Source: Acidimicrobiia bacterium
Lineage (GTDB): Bacteria; Actinomycetota; Acidimicrobiia; Acidimicrobiales; Bin134
Assembly (NCBI GenBank): GCA_022826705.1
Contig: JAJDUJ010000007.1
Location: forward strand, 1-64,000
Reading direction: 5' to 3'
DNA length: 64,000 nucleotides
The notes under the pieces were generated by a model that saw only the letters and a list, made by a program, of their open reading frames with translations, made no database searches and was not told the DNA's origin. Shown here one piece after another: positions 42,009 through 51,198 of this stretch. A program made the translations under genes and the position numbers. Each line of letters begins with the position of its first letter. The first letter of the stretch is position 1.

Positions 42009-43991
42009 ATGCCCGCGTTCCCCGCCGCTCTCGAAAGCCAAGGCATCAGCGTGATCCGCGGCCTTGCCATGGACGCCCCTCACCAAGCCCGCTCCGGGCA
42101 TCAGGGGACGGCCATGGCTATGGCACCACTGGCCCATGTGCTTTGGACCCGAATAATGAGCTACGACGCCGACGACCCGACTTGGCCCGACCGGGACCGG
42201 TTCGTGCTCAGCGCCGGCCACGCCTCCATCCTGCTGTACTCAATGCTCCATTTGACCGGCCAAGGGCTGACCCTGGACGACCTGCGGGACTTCCGCCAGT
42301 GGGGAAGCCGCACTCCCGGACATCCTGAGGCCGGTCACACCGCGGGTGTGGAGGTCACAACCGGGCCACTAGGCCAAGGAATCGCCAACGCGGTGGGAAT
42401 GGCCCTGGCCGAGCGCTGGCTGCGTCACCGCTTCGGCGCCGATGTCTGCGATCACCGGGTGTTCGCTCTATGCAGCGACGGCGACCTCTCCGAGGGGATC
42501 AGCCATGAGGCTGCCTCGCTGGCTGGGCATCAGCGCCTCGATCGGCTGGTCTGCCTGTACGACGACAACCGGATCACCATTGACGGGCCGACCGACCTGT
42601 CATTGTCTGACGACGCGGCCCAGCGATTCGAGGCCTACGGCTGGCATGTGGTGGACCTGGGTGAGGCTGCCGAGGATCTTGATGCCCTCGAAACAGGAAT
42701 CAGAACGGCAATGGCAGTGGACGACGCTCCTTCGATGGTCATTGTCCGCAGTCATGTCGCCTTTCCCTCCCCGGGCCAAACCGATAACCACGAGGCCCAC
42801 GGCTATTCGCTGTTCGACGAGGAGATAGCGGCTACCAAGGCAGTGATGGGGCTGCCGGTGGACAAGTCCTTCTATGTACCCGACGACGTGCTCGATGCCT
42901 ACCGGGCGGCTGGTCGCCGGAGTGCCTCCGAGCGGTCGGCCTGGCAACAACAAGTGGAAGCACTTGGACCCCAGCGTTCGGAGTACGAGGCTTGCCTGGC
43001 TGGTCGGGGGCTTCCCGGCTGGGAGAACAAGCTTCCGTCGTGGCCCGCCGGCGAGTCGGTGGCTACCCGCAAGGCCAGCTCCGCCTGCCTCAATGCCATG
43101 GCCGATGTCGTCCCGGGCCTGATTGCGGGCGGTGCCGACCTCACCGGCAACACCGGAACCAGCCTCTCCGAGGCCAAACCGCTCAGCTCGACCCACCCTG
43201 CCGGACGCCAGATCTACTTCGGCATCCGCGAGCATGCCATGGGTGCGGTGCTCAACGGGGCCGCCCTCCACGGAGGTGTGGTCCCGATAGGGGGCACCTT
43301 CCTTGTGTTCAGCGACTACATGAGGCCCGCAGTTCGTCTAGCTGCGTTGTCGGGAGCCCACAGCATCTTCGTGTGGAGTCACGATTCCGTGGGGGTTGGC
43401 GAGGACGGCCCCACCCACCAGCCGATCGAGCACGTCATGTCGCTACGGGCCATTCCCGGCTTGCGAGTGTTCCGTCCGTCCGACGGCAACGAGGTGGCGG
43501 AAGCGTGGCGGCTGGCTGTCGATCTCGATGGCCCCAGCGCCATGATCCTGACGCGACAGAACGTGCCTGTCTTGGAGGGAACCGCAGCTGACGACGGCGT
43601 TGCCCGAGGCGCCTACACCTTGGTCGACCGGCCCAACCCCGAGGTGATACTGGTGGGCTCCGGCAGCGAGGTATCGCTCTGCGTCGACGCGGCTACCGCT
43701 CTGTTGGAACAGGGCGTAAGCGCTCGAGTGGTCTCTATGCCCTGCTGGGAGTTGTTCGCCGAACAAGACCCGGCCTACCAGGAAGGCGTGCTGTTGCCGG
43801 GAGTGCCCAAGCTGTCGGTGGAAGCCGGGGTAACCCTGGGCTGGGAGCGGTGGGTGGACCTTCCCGTGGGCATCGACCGCTTCGGGGCGTCGGCACCAGG
43901 GGCAGAAGTGCTGGACAAGCTGGGGATGAACCCGGCCAACGTAGCCGCTCAGGCGGTATCGCTGATCGAGAGCGAGGAGCAACAAAGATGA
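42009..43991 (+). CDS. tkt: Transketolase
   Basis: This 660-residue thiamine-diphosphate enzyme exchanges two-carbon units in the pentose phosphate pathway. The N-terminal domain has SGHQGTAMAMAP, FVLSAGHAS, GPLGQGIANAVGMALAE and the ThDP motif CSDGDLSEGISHE...YDDNRIT. The Pyr domain has FGIREHAMGAVLNG, HDSVGVGEDGPTHQP and IRALPG-like RAIPGLRVFRPSD. The start region is somewhat shorter than in E. coli TktA but includes the first substrate-binding His region. Its stop overlaps the transaldolase ATG. Confidence 0.94.
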   Translation: MPAFPAALESQGISVIRGLAMDAPHQARSGHQGTAMAMAPLAHVLWTRIMSYDADDPTWPDRDRFVLSAGHASILLYSMLHLTGQGLTLDDLRDFRQWGSRTPGHPEAGHTAGVEVTTGPLGQGIANAVGMALAERWLRHRFGADVCDHRVFALCSDGDLSEGISHEAASLAGHQRLDRLVCLYDDNRITIDGPTDLSLSDDAAQRFEAYGWHVVDLGEAAEDLDALETGIRTAMAVDDAPSMVIVRSHVAFPSPGQTDNHEAHGYSLFDEEIAATKAVMGLPVDKSFYVPDDVLDAYRAAGRRSASERSAWQQQVEALGPQRSEYEACLAGRGLPGWENKLPSWPAGESVATRKASSACLNAMADVVPGLIAGGADLTGNTGTSLSEAKPLSSTHPAGRQIYFGIREHAMGAVLNGAALHGGVVPIGGTFLVFSDYMRPAVRLAALSGAHSIFVWSHDSVGVGEDGPTHQPIEHVMSLRAIPGLRVFRPSDGNEVAEAWRLAVDLDGPSAMILTRQNVPVLEGTAADDGVARGAYTLVDRPNPEVILVGSGSEVSLCVDAATALLEQGVSARVVSMPCWELFAEQDPAYQEGVLLPGVPKLSVEAGVTLGWERWVDLPVGIDRFGASAPGAEVLDKLGMNPANVAAQAVSLIESEEQQR

Positions 43992-45091
43992 GCAGTCTCC
44001 ACGACTTGTACCGCGAGCACGGGCAGAGCCCTTGGCTCGACAATCTGCGCCGAGAGTGGATCGTCAACGGTGAGCTGGACCGCTGGGTTGAGCGCGGCGT
44101 GCGAGGACTCACTTCCAATCCCAGCATCTTTCAGAAGGCCATGACCTCGGGGCGCGAATACGACGAGCAGTTCGCCGGATTGCTGGCCGACGGATTGAGC
44201 GTTGCCGATGGCTATTGGGAGCTCGTGCTCACTGACATCGGGGGTGCCCTTGACGCGCTCGCCCCGGTACACGACACCAGTGACGGCCTGGATGGCTTCG
44301 TCTCGGTGGAGGTCGATCCCAAGCTGGCCCGCGATACCGATGGCACCCTGACCGCGGCCCGGGCGCTCCACCAGCGCGTCAACCGCTCCAATCTCTACGT
44401 GAAGATCCCCGGGACCGCTGAGGGCCTGCCTGCCATCGAGGCCATGACCGCTGAAGGGTGCAGCATCAACGTGACCCTCTTGTTCTCGTTGTCCCGCTAC
44501 GCCGAGGTGATCGAGGCCTATCTCCGCGGCCTAGAGGCTTGCCCCGGCAACCTGTCATCGGTTTCCGGGGTGGCCTCCTTCTTCATCAGCCGCACCGACA
44601 CTGAAGTGGACCGACGTCTGGAGGCCATCGGCACTCCGGAGGCGCTGGCCCTGCGGGGTCAAACTGCGGTGGCCCAAGGCCAGGTGGCCTACAAATTGTT
44701 CACAGAGCAGTTCACCGGGCCCCGCTGGGAGGCTCTGAAAGCCCGAGGGGCACGAGTGCAAAGGCCGCTGTGGGCTTCCACTTCCACTAAGAACCCGGCT
44801 TATCCTGACACCCTGTATGTCGATCAGCTCATCGGGCCCAACACTGTGAACACGCTGCCTGACGCCACCCTGGAAGCGTTCACCGACCACGGAACACTGG
44901 CCCGTACCGTGGATGCCGACCCCGACGCCGCCCAGTCGATTCTGGATAGAGTCGCCAATGTCGGCGTAGACCTCGATGCGGTGGCCGACCGGCTGGAGGA
45001 CGAGGGGGTGTCAGCCTTCGTGAAGTCATTCGACGACTTGCTGGAAAGCCTGGCCACAACCGCCGATCGATTGACGGAAGGCCATCGGTGA
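43988..45091 (+). CDS. tal: Transaldolase
   Basis: This 367-residue class I aldolase forms a Schiff base through a lysine in LYVKIPGTAEGLPAIEAM. TSNPSIFQKAM at the N-terminus, INVTLLFSLSRYAEVIEAYL and LWASTSTKNPAYPDTLYVDQ are typical of the actinobacterial long transaldolases. The ATG at 43988 overlaps the transketolase stop (ATGA); its stop overlaps the fbiC GTG (GTGA). An in-frame start at 43850 lies inside tkt and is rejected. Confidence 0.94.
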   Translation: MSSLHDLYREHGQSPWLDNLRREWIVNGELDRWVERGVRGLTSNPSIFQKAMTSGREYDEQFAGLLADGLSVADGYWELVLTDIGGALDALAPVHDTSDGLDGFVSVEVDPKLARDTDGTLTAARALHQRVNRSNLYVKIPGTAEGLPAIEAMTAEGCSINVTLLFSLSRYAEVIEAYLRGLEACPGNLSSVSGVASFFISRTDTEVDRRLEAIGTPEALALRGQTAVAQGQVAYKLFTEQFTGPRWEALKARGARVQRPLWASTSTKNPAYPDTLYVDQLIGPNTVNTLPDATLEAFTDHGTLARTVDADPDAAQSILDRVANVGVDLDAVADRLEDEGVSAFVKSFDDLLESLATTADRLTEGHR

Positions 45092-47448
45092 CAATTACCG
45101 CCACCGGCAGTCATAGCCTTCTGGATCTGGACCTGGCCGAACTCATGGCCCAGGCCCGAGAGATTCGGGATCGAGCGCACGGTGCCCGGGTGACCTATTC
45201 CCCGAAGGTGTTCATCCCACTCACCATGCTGTGCCGGGACAGGTGCGGCTACTGCACCTTCGCCCAGCCTCCGGCTCGGTTGGAGTCGCCCTACCTCAGC
45301 GATCACGACGTGCTGACCATCGCCGAATCGGGAGCGGCCGCCGGCTGCCACGAAGCGCTCTTCACCTTGGGCGAGCGCCCCGAACTGCGCTACCCCGATG
45401 CCGCAAGGTGGCTGAATCAGCACGGATTTGCCTCCACCGTGGACTACCTGGCCCATGCCACCCGGCTCGTGGTGGACAAGACCGGGCTGCTCCCCCACGC
45501 CAACGCCGGGGCGCTCTATTCCGAGGAACTGGCCCTGCTCCGAAAGACCGCCCCATCGCAGGGGATGATGCTCGAGACGCTGGCCGATCTGGACTGCCAT
45601 CGGGGATCACCCGACAAGACCCCCGACCGGCGCCTGGCCACTTTGGAGGCCGCGGGCCGACTGGCCATCCCGTTTACCACCGGAATCCTGGTGGGGATCG
45701 GGGAAACTCGCGCCGACCGAGTCGACGCCCTAGAGGCCATCGCTGAATCTCATCGGCGCTGGGGCCACATTCAAGAGGTCATTGTCCAGAATTTCCTGCC
45801 TAAGCCGGGCACGGCCATGCACGCCGCTCCGCCCTGCGAGGGCGACGAGTATCTGGAGGCCATCGCTCTCGCTCGTCTCATCTTGCCTAAGGAGATCCAC
45901 CTTCAGGCCCCGCCCAACCTCTCTGACGACTTTGGTCGGCTGCTCGATGCGGGCATCGATGATTGGGGAGGGGTCTCCCCCGTCACCGCTGACCACGTGA
46001 ATCCTGAGCGTCCATGGCCTGCCCTCGAACGATTGCGGGCAGTCACAGAGGCCAAGGGGTTCGCATTGGCGCCTCGGCTGACTGTGTATCCCGAGTACGC
46101 ACTCGACTCCGAGCGATGGCTCGATCAGGACATGCGTTTCCCAGTGCTTGACCGCAGCGATGCCGAGGGTCTGGGACGATCCGATGACGGCGGCTGGTAC
46201 TCCGGCGCTGATGCCGCACCGCCGCAGTTGCTCGCGCCACCGCTCGACCAGAGCGCAACCCCGACTGGCGCCAATGCCCAACCCTCGATGCTGCTGGCCA
46301 CACCATCTGAAACTGGTGTTCTGACTGGCCAGGCTGCCACCGGAGGTGCAGTAGGCGAAGTGCTTGCCGGGGTCCGCGCTGGCCAAGAAGTCGGGGTCGA
46401 AGAGATCGTGACCCTATTTGGTGCTCGGGGACCCGAAGTCCGATCGGTGGCTGCGCTGGCCGACGAGCTACGCCAAAGCGCGGTGGGAGACGAGGTCACC
46501 TGGGTGTCCAACCGCAACATCAACTACACCAACGTGTGTACGTTCAAGTGCCGGTTTTGCGGTTTCTCCAAAGGCCCGCTGTCGCTCAATCTGAGAGGCG
46601 ACCCCTACCTGCTGAGCCTGGACGACATCGCCGAGCGCACGGTAGAGGCGGCCGAGGCCGGTGCCACGGAGGTCTGCTTGCAAGGCGGCATCCACCCCAA
46701 CTTCGATGGCGACTACTACATCGACGTCACCCGGGCCGTGAAAGACGCGGTCCCCGACATCCATGTCCACGGATTCACCGCCCTCGAGGTCACTGAGGGC
46801 GCCCGACGGCTGGAAGAGCCGCTGGCCGACTATCTGCGCCGGTTGATGGACGCCGGCCTCCGCTCACTGCCCGGCACGGCCGCGGAGATTCTCGACGATG
46901 AGATTCGGGCAGTGATCTGCCCCGACAAGATCGACACCGGCGAGTGGTTGGAGGCTCACCGCACCGCCCACGGGCTCGGCTTGCGGTCCAACGTGACCAT
47001 CATGTTCGGCACGGTCGAGCAGCCCGTGCACTGGGCTCGCCACCTGGTCCGCACCCGCGAGCTCCAAAAGGAGACCGGCGGGTTCACCGAATTCGTCCCG
47101 CTGCCGTTCGTTCACATGGCCGCTCCCATCTACCTGCAAAAGCGATCCCGACGGGGTCCCACCTTCCGGGAGGCATTGCTGATGCACGCCGTGGGCCGTA
47201 TCGCCTACCACGGCTGGATCCACAACATCCAGGCCTCCTGGGTGAAGTTGGGCATGGCGGGGGCCGCCCAGATGCTCCAAGCCGGCGTGAACGACTTGGG
47301 CGGCACCCTCATCAACGAGAACATCTCGAGGGCTGCCGGCGCGTCCCACGGCCAAGAAGCAACCGAGGACGACCTCCAAGCCCTGTGCGCCCCCCTAGGT
47401 CGCACCCTCCGCCAGAGGACCACTCTCTACGACGCGGTAGCCGTCTAG
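45088..47448 (+). CDS. fbiC: F0 synthase FbiC (CofG-CofH fusion)
   Basis: This 786-residue bifunctional radical-SAM enzyme makes the deazaflavin F0 of coenzyme F420 from tyrosine and a ribityl-pyrimidine. The N-terminal CofG half carries C49-X3-C53-X2-C56 (LCRDRCGYC). The C-terminal CofH half carries C484-X3-C488-X2-C491 (CTFKCRFCGFSK). The roughly 60-residue link (about 365-430) is variable. The GTG start overlaps the transaldolase stop. Its presence predicts F420-dependent redox enzymes in this organism. Confidence 0.95.
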   Translation: MTITATGSHSLLDLDLAELMAQAREIRDRAHGARVTYSPKVFIPLTMLCRDRCGYCTFAQPPARLESPYLSDHDVLTIAESGAAAGCHEALFTLGERPELRYPDAARWLNQHGFASTVDYLAHATRLVVDKTGLLPHANAGALYSEELALLRKTAPSQGMMLETLADLDCHRGSPDKTPDRRLATLEAAGRLAIPFTTGILVGIGETRADRVDALEAIAESHRRWGHIQEVIVQNFLPKPGTAMHAAPPCEGDEYLEAIALARLILPKEIHLQAPPNLSDDFGRLLDAGIDDWGGVSPVTADHVNPERPWPALERLRAVTEAKGFALAPRLTVYPEYALDSERWLDQDMRFPVLDRSDAEGLGRSDDGGWYSGADAAPPQLLAPPLDQSATPTGANAQPSMLLATPSETGVLTGQAATGGAVGEVLAGVRAGQEVGVEEIVTLFGARGPEVRSVAALADELRQSAVGDEVTWVSNRNINYTNVCTFKCRFCGFSKGPLSLNLRGDPYLLSLDDIAERTVEAAEAGATEVCLQGGIHPNFDGDYYIDVTRAVKDAVPDIHVHGFTALEVTEGARRLEEPLADYLRRLMDAGLRSLPGTAAEILDDEIRAVICPDKIDTGEWLEAHRTAHGLGLRSNVTIMFGTVEQPVHWARHLVRTRELQKETGGFTEFVPLPFVHMAAPIYLQKRSRRGPTFREALLMHAVGRIAYHGWIHNIQASWVKLGMAGAAQMLQAGVNDLGGTLINENISRAAGASHGQEATEDDLQALCAPLGRTLRQRTTLYDAVAV

Positions 47449-47621
47449 CCCAAGATCTGGATCGCCTTCTCTACTGACCGGCGGGCGCGCGTCAGCTTCT
47501 TCTCCTCTTCGGGCCGCGTCGTCGCTCCGTCTTCCACCGCGTCGCGCAGCACTGACATGGCCAGATCGTCGAGTTGCTCAGCGATCTGTTCGAGCTGCTC
47601 TCGGATGTGCTCAGCCGTCAT
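47445..47621 (-). CDS. Small coiled-coil protein downstream of glcF
   Basis: This 58-residue helical, charged protein (HIREQLEQIAEQLDDLAMSV onward, ending VEKAIQILG) has no recognised family. Its ATG at 47621 overlaps the 3' end of glcF by 11 bases, and its stop overlaps the convergent fbiC stop region by 4 bases. Composition and overlap make it a plausible real gene, but no function can be given. Confidence 0.6.
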   Translation of the reverse strand: MTAEHIREQLEQIAEQLDDLAMSVLRDAVEDGATTRPEEEKKLTRARRSVEKAIQILG

Positions 47622-48813
47622 AGTCGATTGCCTCGTCCACGATCTCCAAGGGGTGGCGCACGTCCACCCCGGCATTGGCCAAGTGAATGGTGCAGCCGGG
47701 ATTGGCGCTGGCCACGATATCGGCGCCGGAGCGGTTGATGGCCTCAAGCTTGCGGTCACGGATCGATGCTGCAAGTTCCGGTTGCATGGCAGCGTAGGCA
47801 CCGCCCGCCCCACAGCACAGACCCTCGTCGTCCAAAGTCACCACTGTGGCGTAGCGGGACAACACATCGGCCACCGATTGATGGGCTCGCTGCACATGGC
47901 GCAGATGGCAGGGATCGTGAATCGCGACGGTCACATCCTGGCCCCGCTCCCCTACCGATGGCAGTTGGTCGGCCTGAGCTGCCAGCCACTCATGTACGTC
48001 CATCACCCGCTCGCTGAAGGCAACGGCCTCTGGGGTGCCCAAATGCTTGCCGTACTCCTTGAGAACAGCCCCGCAACCGGCCGAGTCCACCAGAATCGGG
48101 ACTGAACCCTCCAAGGCCTTCATCGTTCGGGCGGCCAGGGCGTGGGCATGATCTTCCAAACCAGCATGGAGCGACAAAGCGCCGCAGCACGCCGCGCCCG
48201 GGCCGGGCAGGGCTACGCCGGCGCCAGCCGCCTCCACCACCCGCTTCGCCGAGGCGTGGGTTGACCGTTGCCAGGCGTCCATCACGCAGCCGGTGAACAG
48301 CCATACGTCGTTGCCGGTCGCTCGAAGCCGCTCTTGCACCAGGGGAATCTTGGGCAATCCCAGCCGCTTGGAAGGCACCAACCGGAGCCGCTGGACCACG
48401 GCCAGCGACCGAGACAGCTGGTTCAACAGCCAGCGATGGCCGAGAACCCTGAATCCCCACCGGCGCCAGTCCACGCGCCGCCGTCGAGCCAATTCAGCTT
48501 GCGTGGCCTCCATCATCGAGCCGAAGGGCACCCCGGACGGACAGGCCGGCTCGCATCCTCGGCACTGCACACACGAATCCATCGAGGCCAAGAAGGACTC
48601 GTCCACGGCCATGCCGTGGTCTTGCACCTGGCGCATGGCGCTGATGCGCCCCCGCGGCGAGGCCCACTCTTCGCCGGTCACCCGAAATGTCGGGCAATGG
48701 GGCAAGCACAGCCCACACGACACGCATGAGGCCAGTTCTTCGGTGTCGATTCCCAATGCGGATCTGGAAGCCATCTCCTCGGGACCGATTCCGAGCGATG
48801 TCTTCGCCGTCAT
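47611..48813 (-). CDS. glcF: Glycolate oxidase iron-sulfur subunit GlcF
   Basis: This 400-residue protein has two ferredoxin-type clusters near the N-terminus (CVSCGLCLPHCP and CVQCRGCEPACP) and two CCG-type cysteine-rich domains (GPGAACCGALSLHAG, DEGLCCGAGGAYA). With GlcD and GlcE it oxidises glycolate or a related 2-hydroxy acid, passing electrons to the membrane quinone pool. Its start overlaps the glcE stop (48810-48813). Confidence 0.9.
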   Translation of the reverse strand: MTAKTSLGIGPEEMASRSALGIDTEELASCVSCGLCLPHCPTFRVTGEEWASPRGRISAMRQVQDHGMAVDESFLASMDSCVQCRGCEPACPSGVPFGSMMEATQAELARRRRVDWRRWGFRVLGHRWLLNQLSRSLAVVQRLRLVPSKRLGLPKIPLVQERLRATGNDVWLFTGCVMDAWQRSTHASAKRVVEAAGAGVALPGPGAACCGALSLHAGLEDHAHALAARTMKALEGSVPILVDSAGCGAVLKEYGKHLGTPEAVAFSERVMDVHEWLAAQADQLPSVGERGQDVTVAIHDPCHLRHVQRAHQSVADVLSRYATVVTLDDEGLCCGAGGAYAAMQPELAASIRDRKLEAINRSGADIVASANPGCTIHLANAGVDVRHPLEIVDEAIDYDG

Positions 48814-49721
48814 CTCGCCGCCAGCGGGTCGCGCCCGGGATTGAGCCGACCTCGGGGGTCGAACTCGGATTTCAACCGTTTGTGCAGGGTAACCACTGCC
48901 GGATCGGCGTCGGGGATCGGCCGGGGCTCAGACACATAGGCCATCCCGGTACCGATCTGCACCAGATAACTGCCCGTTGGCTGCCCCGCCTCCAGCGCTC
49001 CAGTCGGCACCCGATAGGCCGGCAGGGGTGGCGGTCCACCAGTGGGCTCACACCCCAGCGAGCGGGCCAGTTCAGCCTCGGACTTCACATCGGACTCGTG
49101 ACCCTCCAAATGAACCCACGTCATCTCGCCGTCCCACAGGATGGAAGAGGGCCAATACATGCTGCGGCGCAAGTTCACTGGATCGCACGGTCCCGCCAGC
49201 CATTGCTGCGCCGCCGGCCGGGGCCACGTGCGCAGTATCACTTCGCCGAGCAATCCCAGCGTGCCCAGCGATCCCGCCAGCAAACGGCACAAGTCGAAGC
49301 CCGATACGTTCTTCACCGTCGGGCCGCCCGCGGTGACTAGGCGACCGTCGTCGGCTACATAGACCGCTTCCAAGAGGGCGTCGCGAAGCCGCCCCCGGCC
49401 CAGAGCATGCACGTCGTCGCGGCCCACGGCTAGCACCCCGCCCACGGTGGCACCCGGTGCCACCGGCAAGTTGGCCCGTTGGCCTGCCTCGGCCAACGCA
49501 GCGTCAAGTTCCTCTACCGGTGTACCGGCGCCCACCCGAATGGTCATGTCGGCGGGATCAAAGTCACGCACCCCGGAAGGAGCCCGCACCAAGCGAGTCT
49601 CATTTGGGCACTGGCCCCCGATTTCCCAATGGGTACGCCCCCCCACCACGGCCACCGGGCCATCTGATCCTACTTCGGCGGCAAACGACTCCAGATCTGC
49701 CGACGCCTCTCGGCTAGACAC
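48810..49721 (-). CDS. glcE: Glycolate oxidase FAD-binding subunit GlcE
   Basis: The 303-residue product has a PCMH-type FAD-binding domain: VAVVGGRTHWEIGG, ADMTIRVGAGTPVEEL, and VGGVLAVGRDD..LGRGRLRD. The FDPRGRLNPGRD C-terminus is the usual last FAD-binding motif of this family. It starts with a GTG directly after the glcD stop. GlcE lacks the full catalytic C-terminal domain seen in GlcD and works as its partner. Confidence 0.88.
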   Translation of the reverse strand: MSSREASADLESFAAEVGSDGPVAVVGGRTHWEIGGQCPNETRLVRAPSGVRDFDPADMTIRVGAGTPVEELDAALAEAGQRANLPVAPGATVGGVLAVGRDDVHALGRGRLRDALLEAVYVADDGRLVTAGGPTVKNVSGFDLCRLLAGSLGTLGLLGEVILRTWPRPAAQQWLAGPCDPVNLRRSMYWPSSILWDGEMTWVHLEGHESDVKSEAELARSLGCEPTGGPPPLPAYRVPTGALEAGQPTGSYLVQIGTGMAYVSEPRPIPDADPAVVTLHKRLKSEFDPRGRLNPGRDPLAAR

Positions 49722-51164
49722 TTATCCCCATACCCCTTCGGGGACTTTTCCGAGCGCGTTCACTTCAGCGCAGCTCGCTCCTGTGGGCAGCACCTTGCCT
49801 GGGTTGGCCATCTCTTCGGGGTCGAAAGCCCGCCTCAACCGCGCTTGGGCGTCCAGGTCGGCCTCGCCGAACATCAGGGGCATGAAGTCGCGTTTCTCTA
49901 TGCCGATGCCGTGCTCGCCCGACAGCACACCGCCCACAGCCAGCGACGCCTCGATTATCGCCGATCCGGCGGCGTGTACCCGTTCCATGATCCCGGGTTC
50001 CCGGGCGTCGTACAGCAACAGCGGATGAAGGTTGCCGTCACCGGCATGGAACACATTCATCACCTGTAAGTCGTGCTCGTCGACGATCTCGTACACCTGG
50101 TTCATCACCTCAGCCAGCCGAGTCCGGGGAACCACCGTGTCGTGCAGGTAGTAGTTGGGCTTGATCTGGGCAATGGCCCCAAACGCGCTCTTACGCCCCT
50201 TCCATATCAGAGCCCGCTCTTCGTCGTCGGTTGCCCGACGGACGCTTCCTTCCCGCTCAACGGCCAGCTCTGCCACTCGATCGGCCTCGGCAGCCACACC
50301 GCCGGGAAGGCCGTCTACCTCCACGATCACCACTGCGGCCGCGTCGGTGGGAAACCCGGCCCCAACGAAGTTCTCCACTGCCCAGATGATGTTCTTGTCC
50401 ATCATTTCTATGGCCGCGGGCACGATGCCATCGGCGATTACCGCGCTAACGGTCTGGGCCGCCGCGTCAACCGAGTCGAAGGCCAACAGCAGGGTTTCCA
50501 CCGCAGGAGGATTGCGGGTAAGCCGTACCGCAATGGCGGTTGTGATCCCAAGCATCCCCTCAGATCCCACATACGCCCCCCTCAGATCCAAGCCGGGGGT
50601 CCAGCCGTCGGCATCGCCTAGCACTACGGACTCGCCCGACATCAGCACCACTTCGGCGGCCAACACATGGGCGCTGGTCACCCCAAGGGCCAAACAATGG
50701 GGGCCGCCCGCATTGGTGCCCACATTGCCGCCCAAAGAGCACACCTGCTGGCTTGAGGGGTCAGGAGCAAAATGCAAACCATAGGGCGCAAGAGCTCGAC
50801 TGAGGTCCAGGTTGATCATGCCTGGCTGCACCCAAGCCACACGCTGGTCGGCATCCACCGACAGCAAGCGGTTCATCTTGGTGGCAACTACGACCACCGG
50901 CTCCTCCAGGGGAACCGCTCCCCCGGCCAGCCCGGTCCCTGCTCCCCGGGGTACCACCGCCCGGCCATGGCGGCGGGCGGCGTCCACGCAGCCCTGTACT
51001 TCCTCAGTGCTGATCGGGAAGCACACCGGTCCGGCTCGGCCGCCTTCGAAGATCGACGCGTCCCGACCCATGATCGAGCGCTCCAACGGGGCTACCCTCA
51101 CCCGGTCGGAAGGCAGTACCCGCCGAAGGTCTCGCATCAAGGGGTCGGCCTTTCGAAACTTCAT
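49722..51164 (-). CDS. glcD: Glycolate oxidase/FAD-linked oxidase subunit GlcD
   Basis: This 480-residue FAD-linked oxidase has a PCMH FAD domain (AVVPRGAGTGLAGGAVP, SLGGNVGTNAGGPHCLALG, GAYVGSEGMLGI). The C-terminal domain has the substrate-site segments NVFHAGDGNLHPLLLYD and GGVLSGEHGIGIEKRDFM. The ATG at 51164 gives the family's usual opening (LRRVLPSDRV follows). A longer in-frame extension would run across the divergent ClC gene and is rejected. Substrate could be glycolate or D-lactate; the GlcE/GlcF partners favour glycolate. Confidence 0.88.
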   Translation of the reverse strand: MKFRKADPLMRDLRRVLPSDRVRVAPLERSIMGRDASIFEGGRAGPVCFPISTEEVQGCVDAARRHGRAVVPRGAGTGLAGGAVPLEEPVVVVATKMNRLLSVDADQRVAWVQPGMINLDLSRALAPYGLHFAPDPSSQQVCSLGGNVGTNAGGPHCLALGVTSAHVLAAEVVLMSGESVVLGDADGWTPGLDLRGAYVGSEGMLGITTAIAVRLTRNPPAVETLLLAFDSVDAAAQTVSAVIADGIVPAAIEMMDKNIIWAVENFVGAGFPTDAAAVVIVEVDGLPGGVAAEADRVAELAVEREGSVRRATDDEERALIWKGRKSAFGAIAQIKPNYYLHDTVVPRTRLAEVMNQVYEIVDEHDLQVMNVFHAGDGNLHPLLLYDAREPGIMERVHAAGSAIIEASLAVGGVLSGEHGIGIEKRDFMPLMFGEADLDAQARLRRAFDPEEMANPGKVLPTGASCAEVNALGKVPEGVWG

Positions 51165-51198
51165 CCGCCAGTAGAATACCGGCAGTGAGTCACACAGG

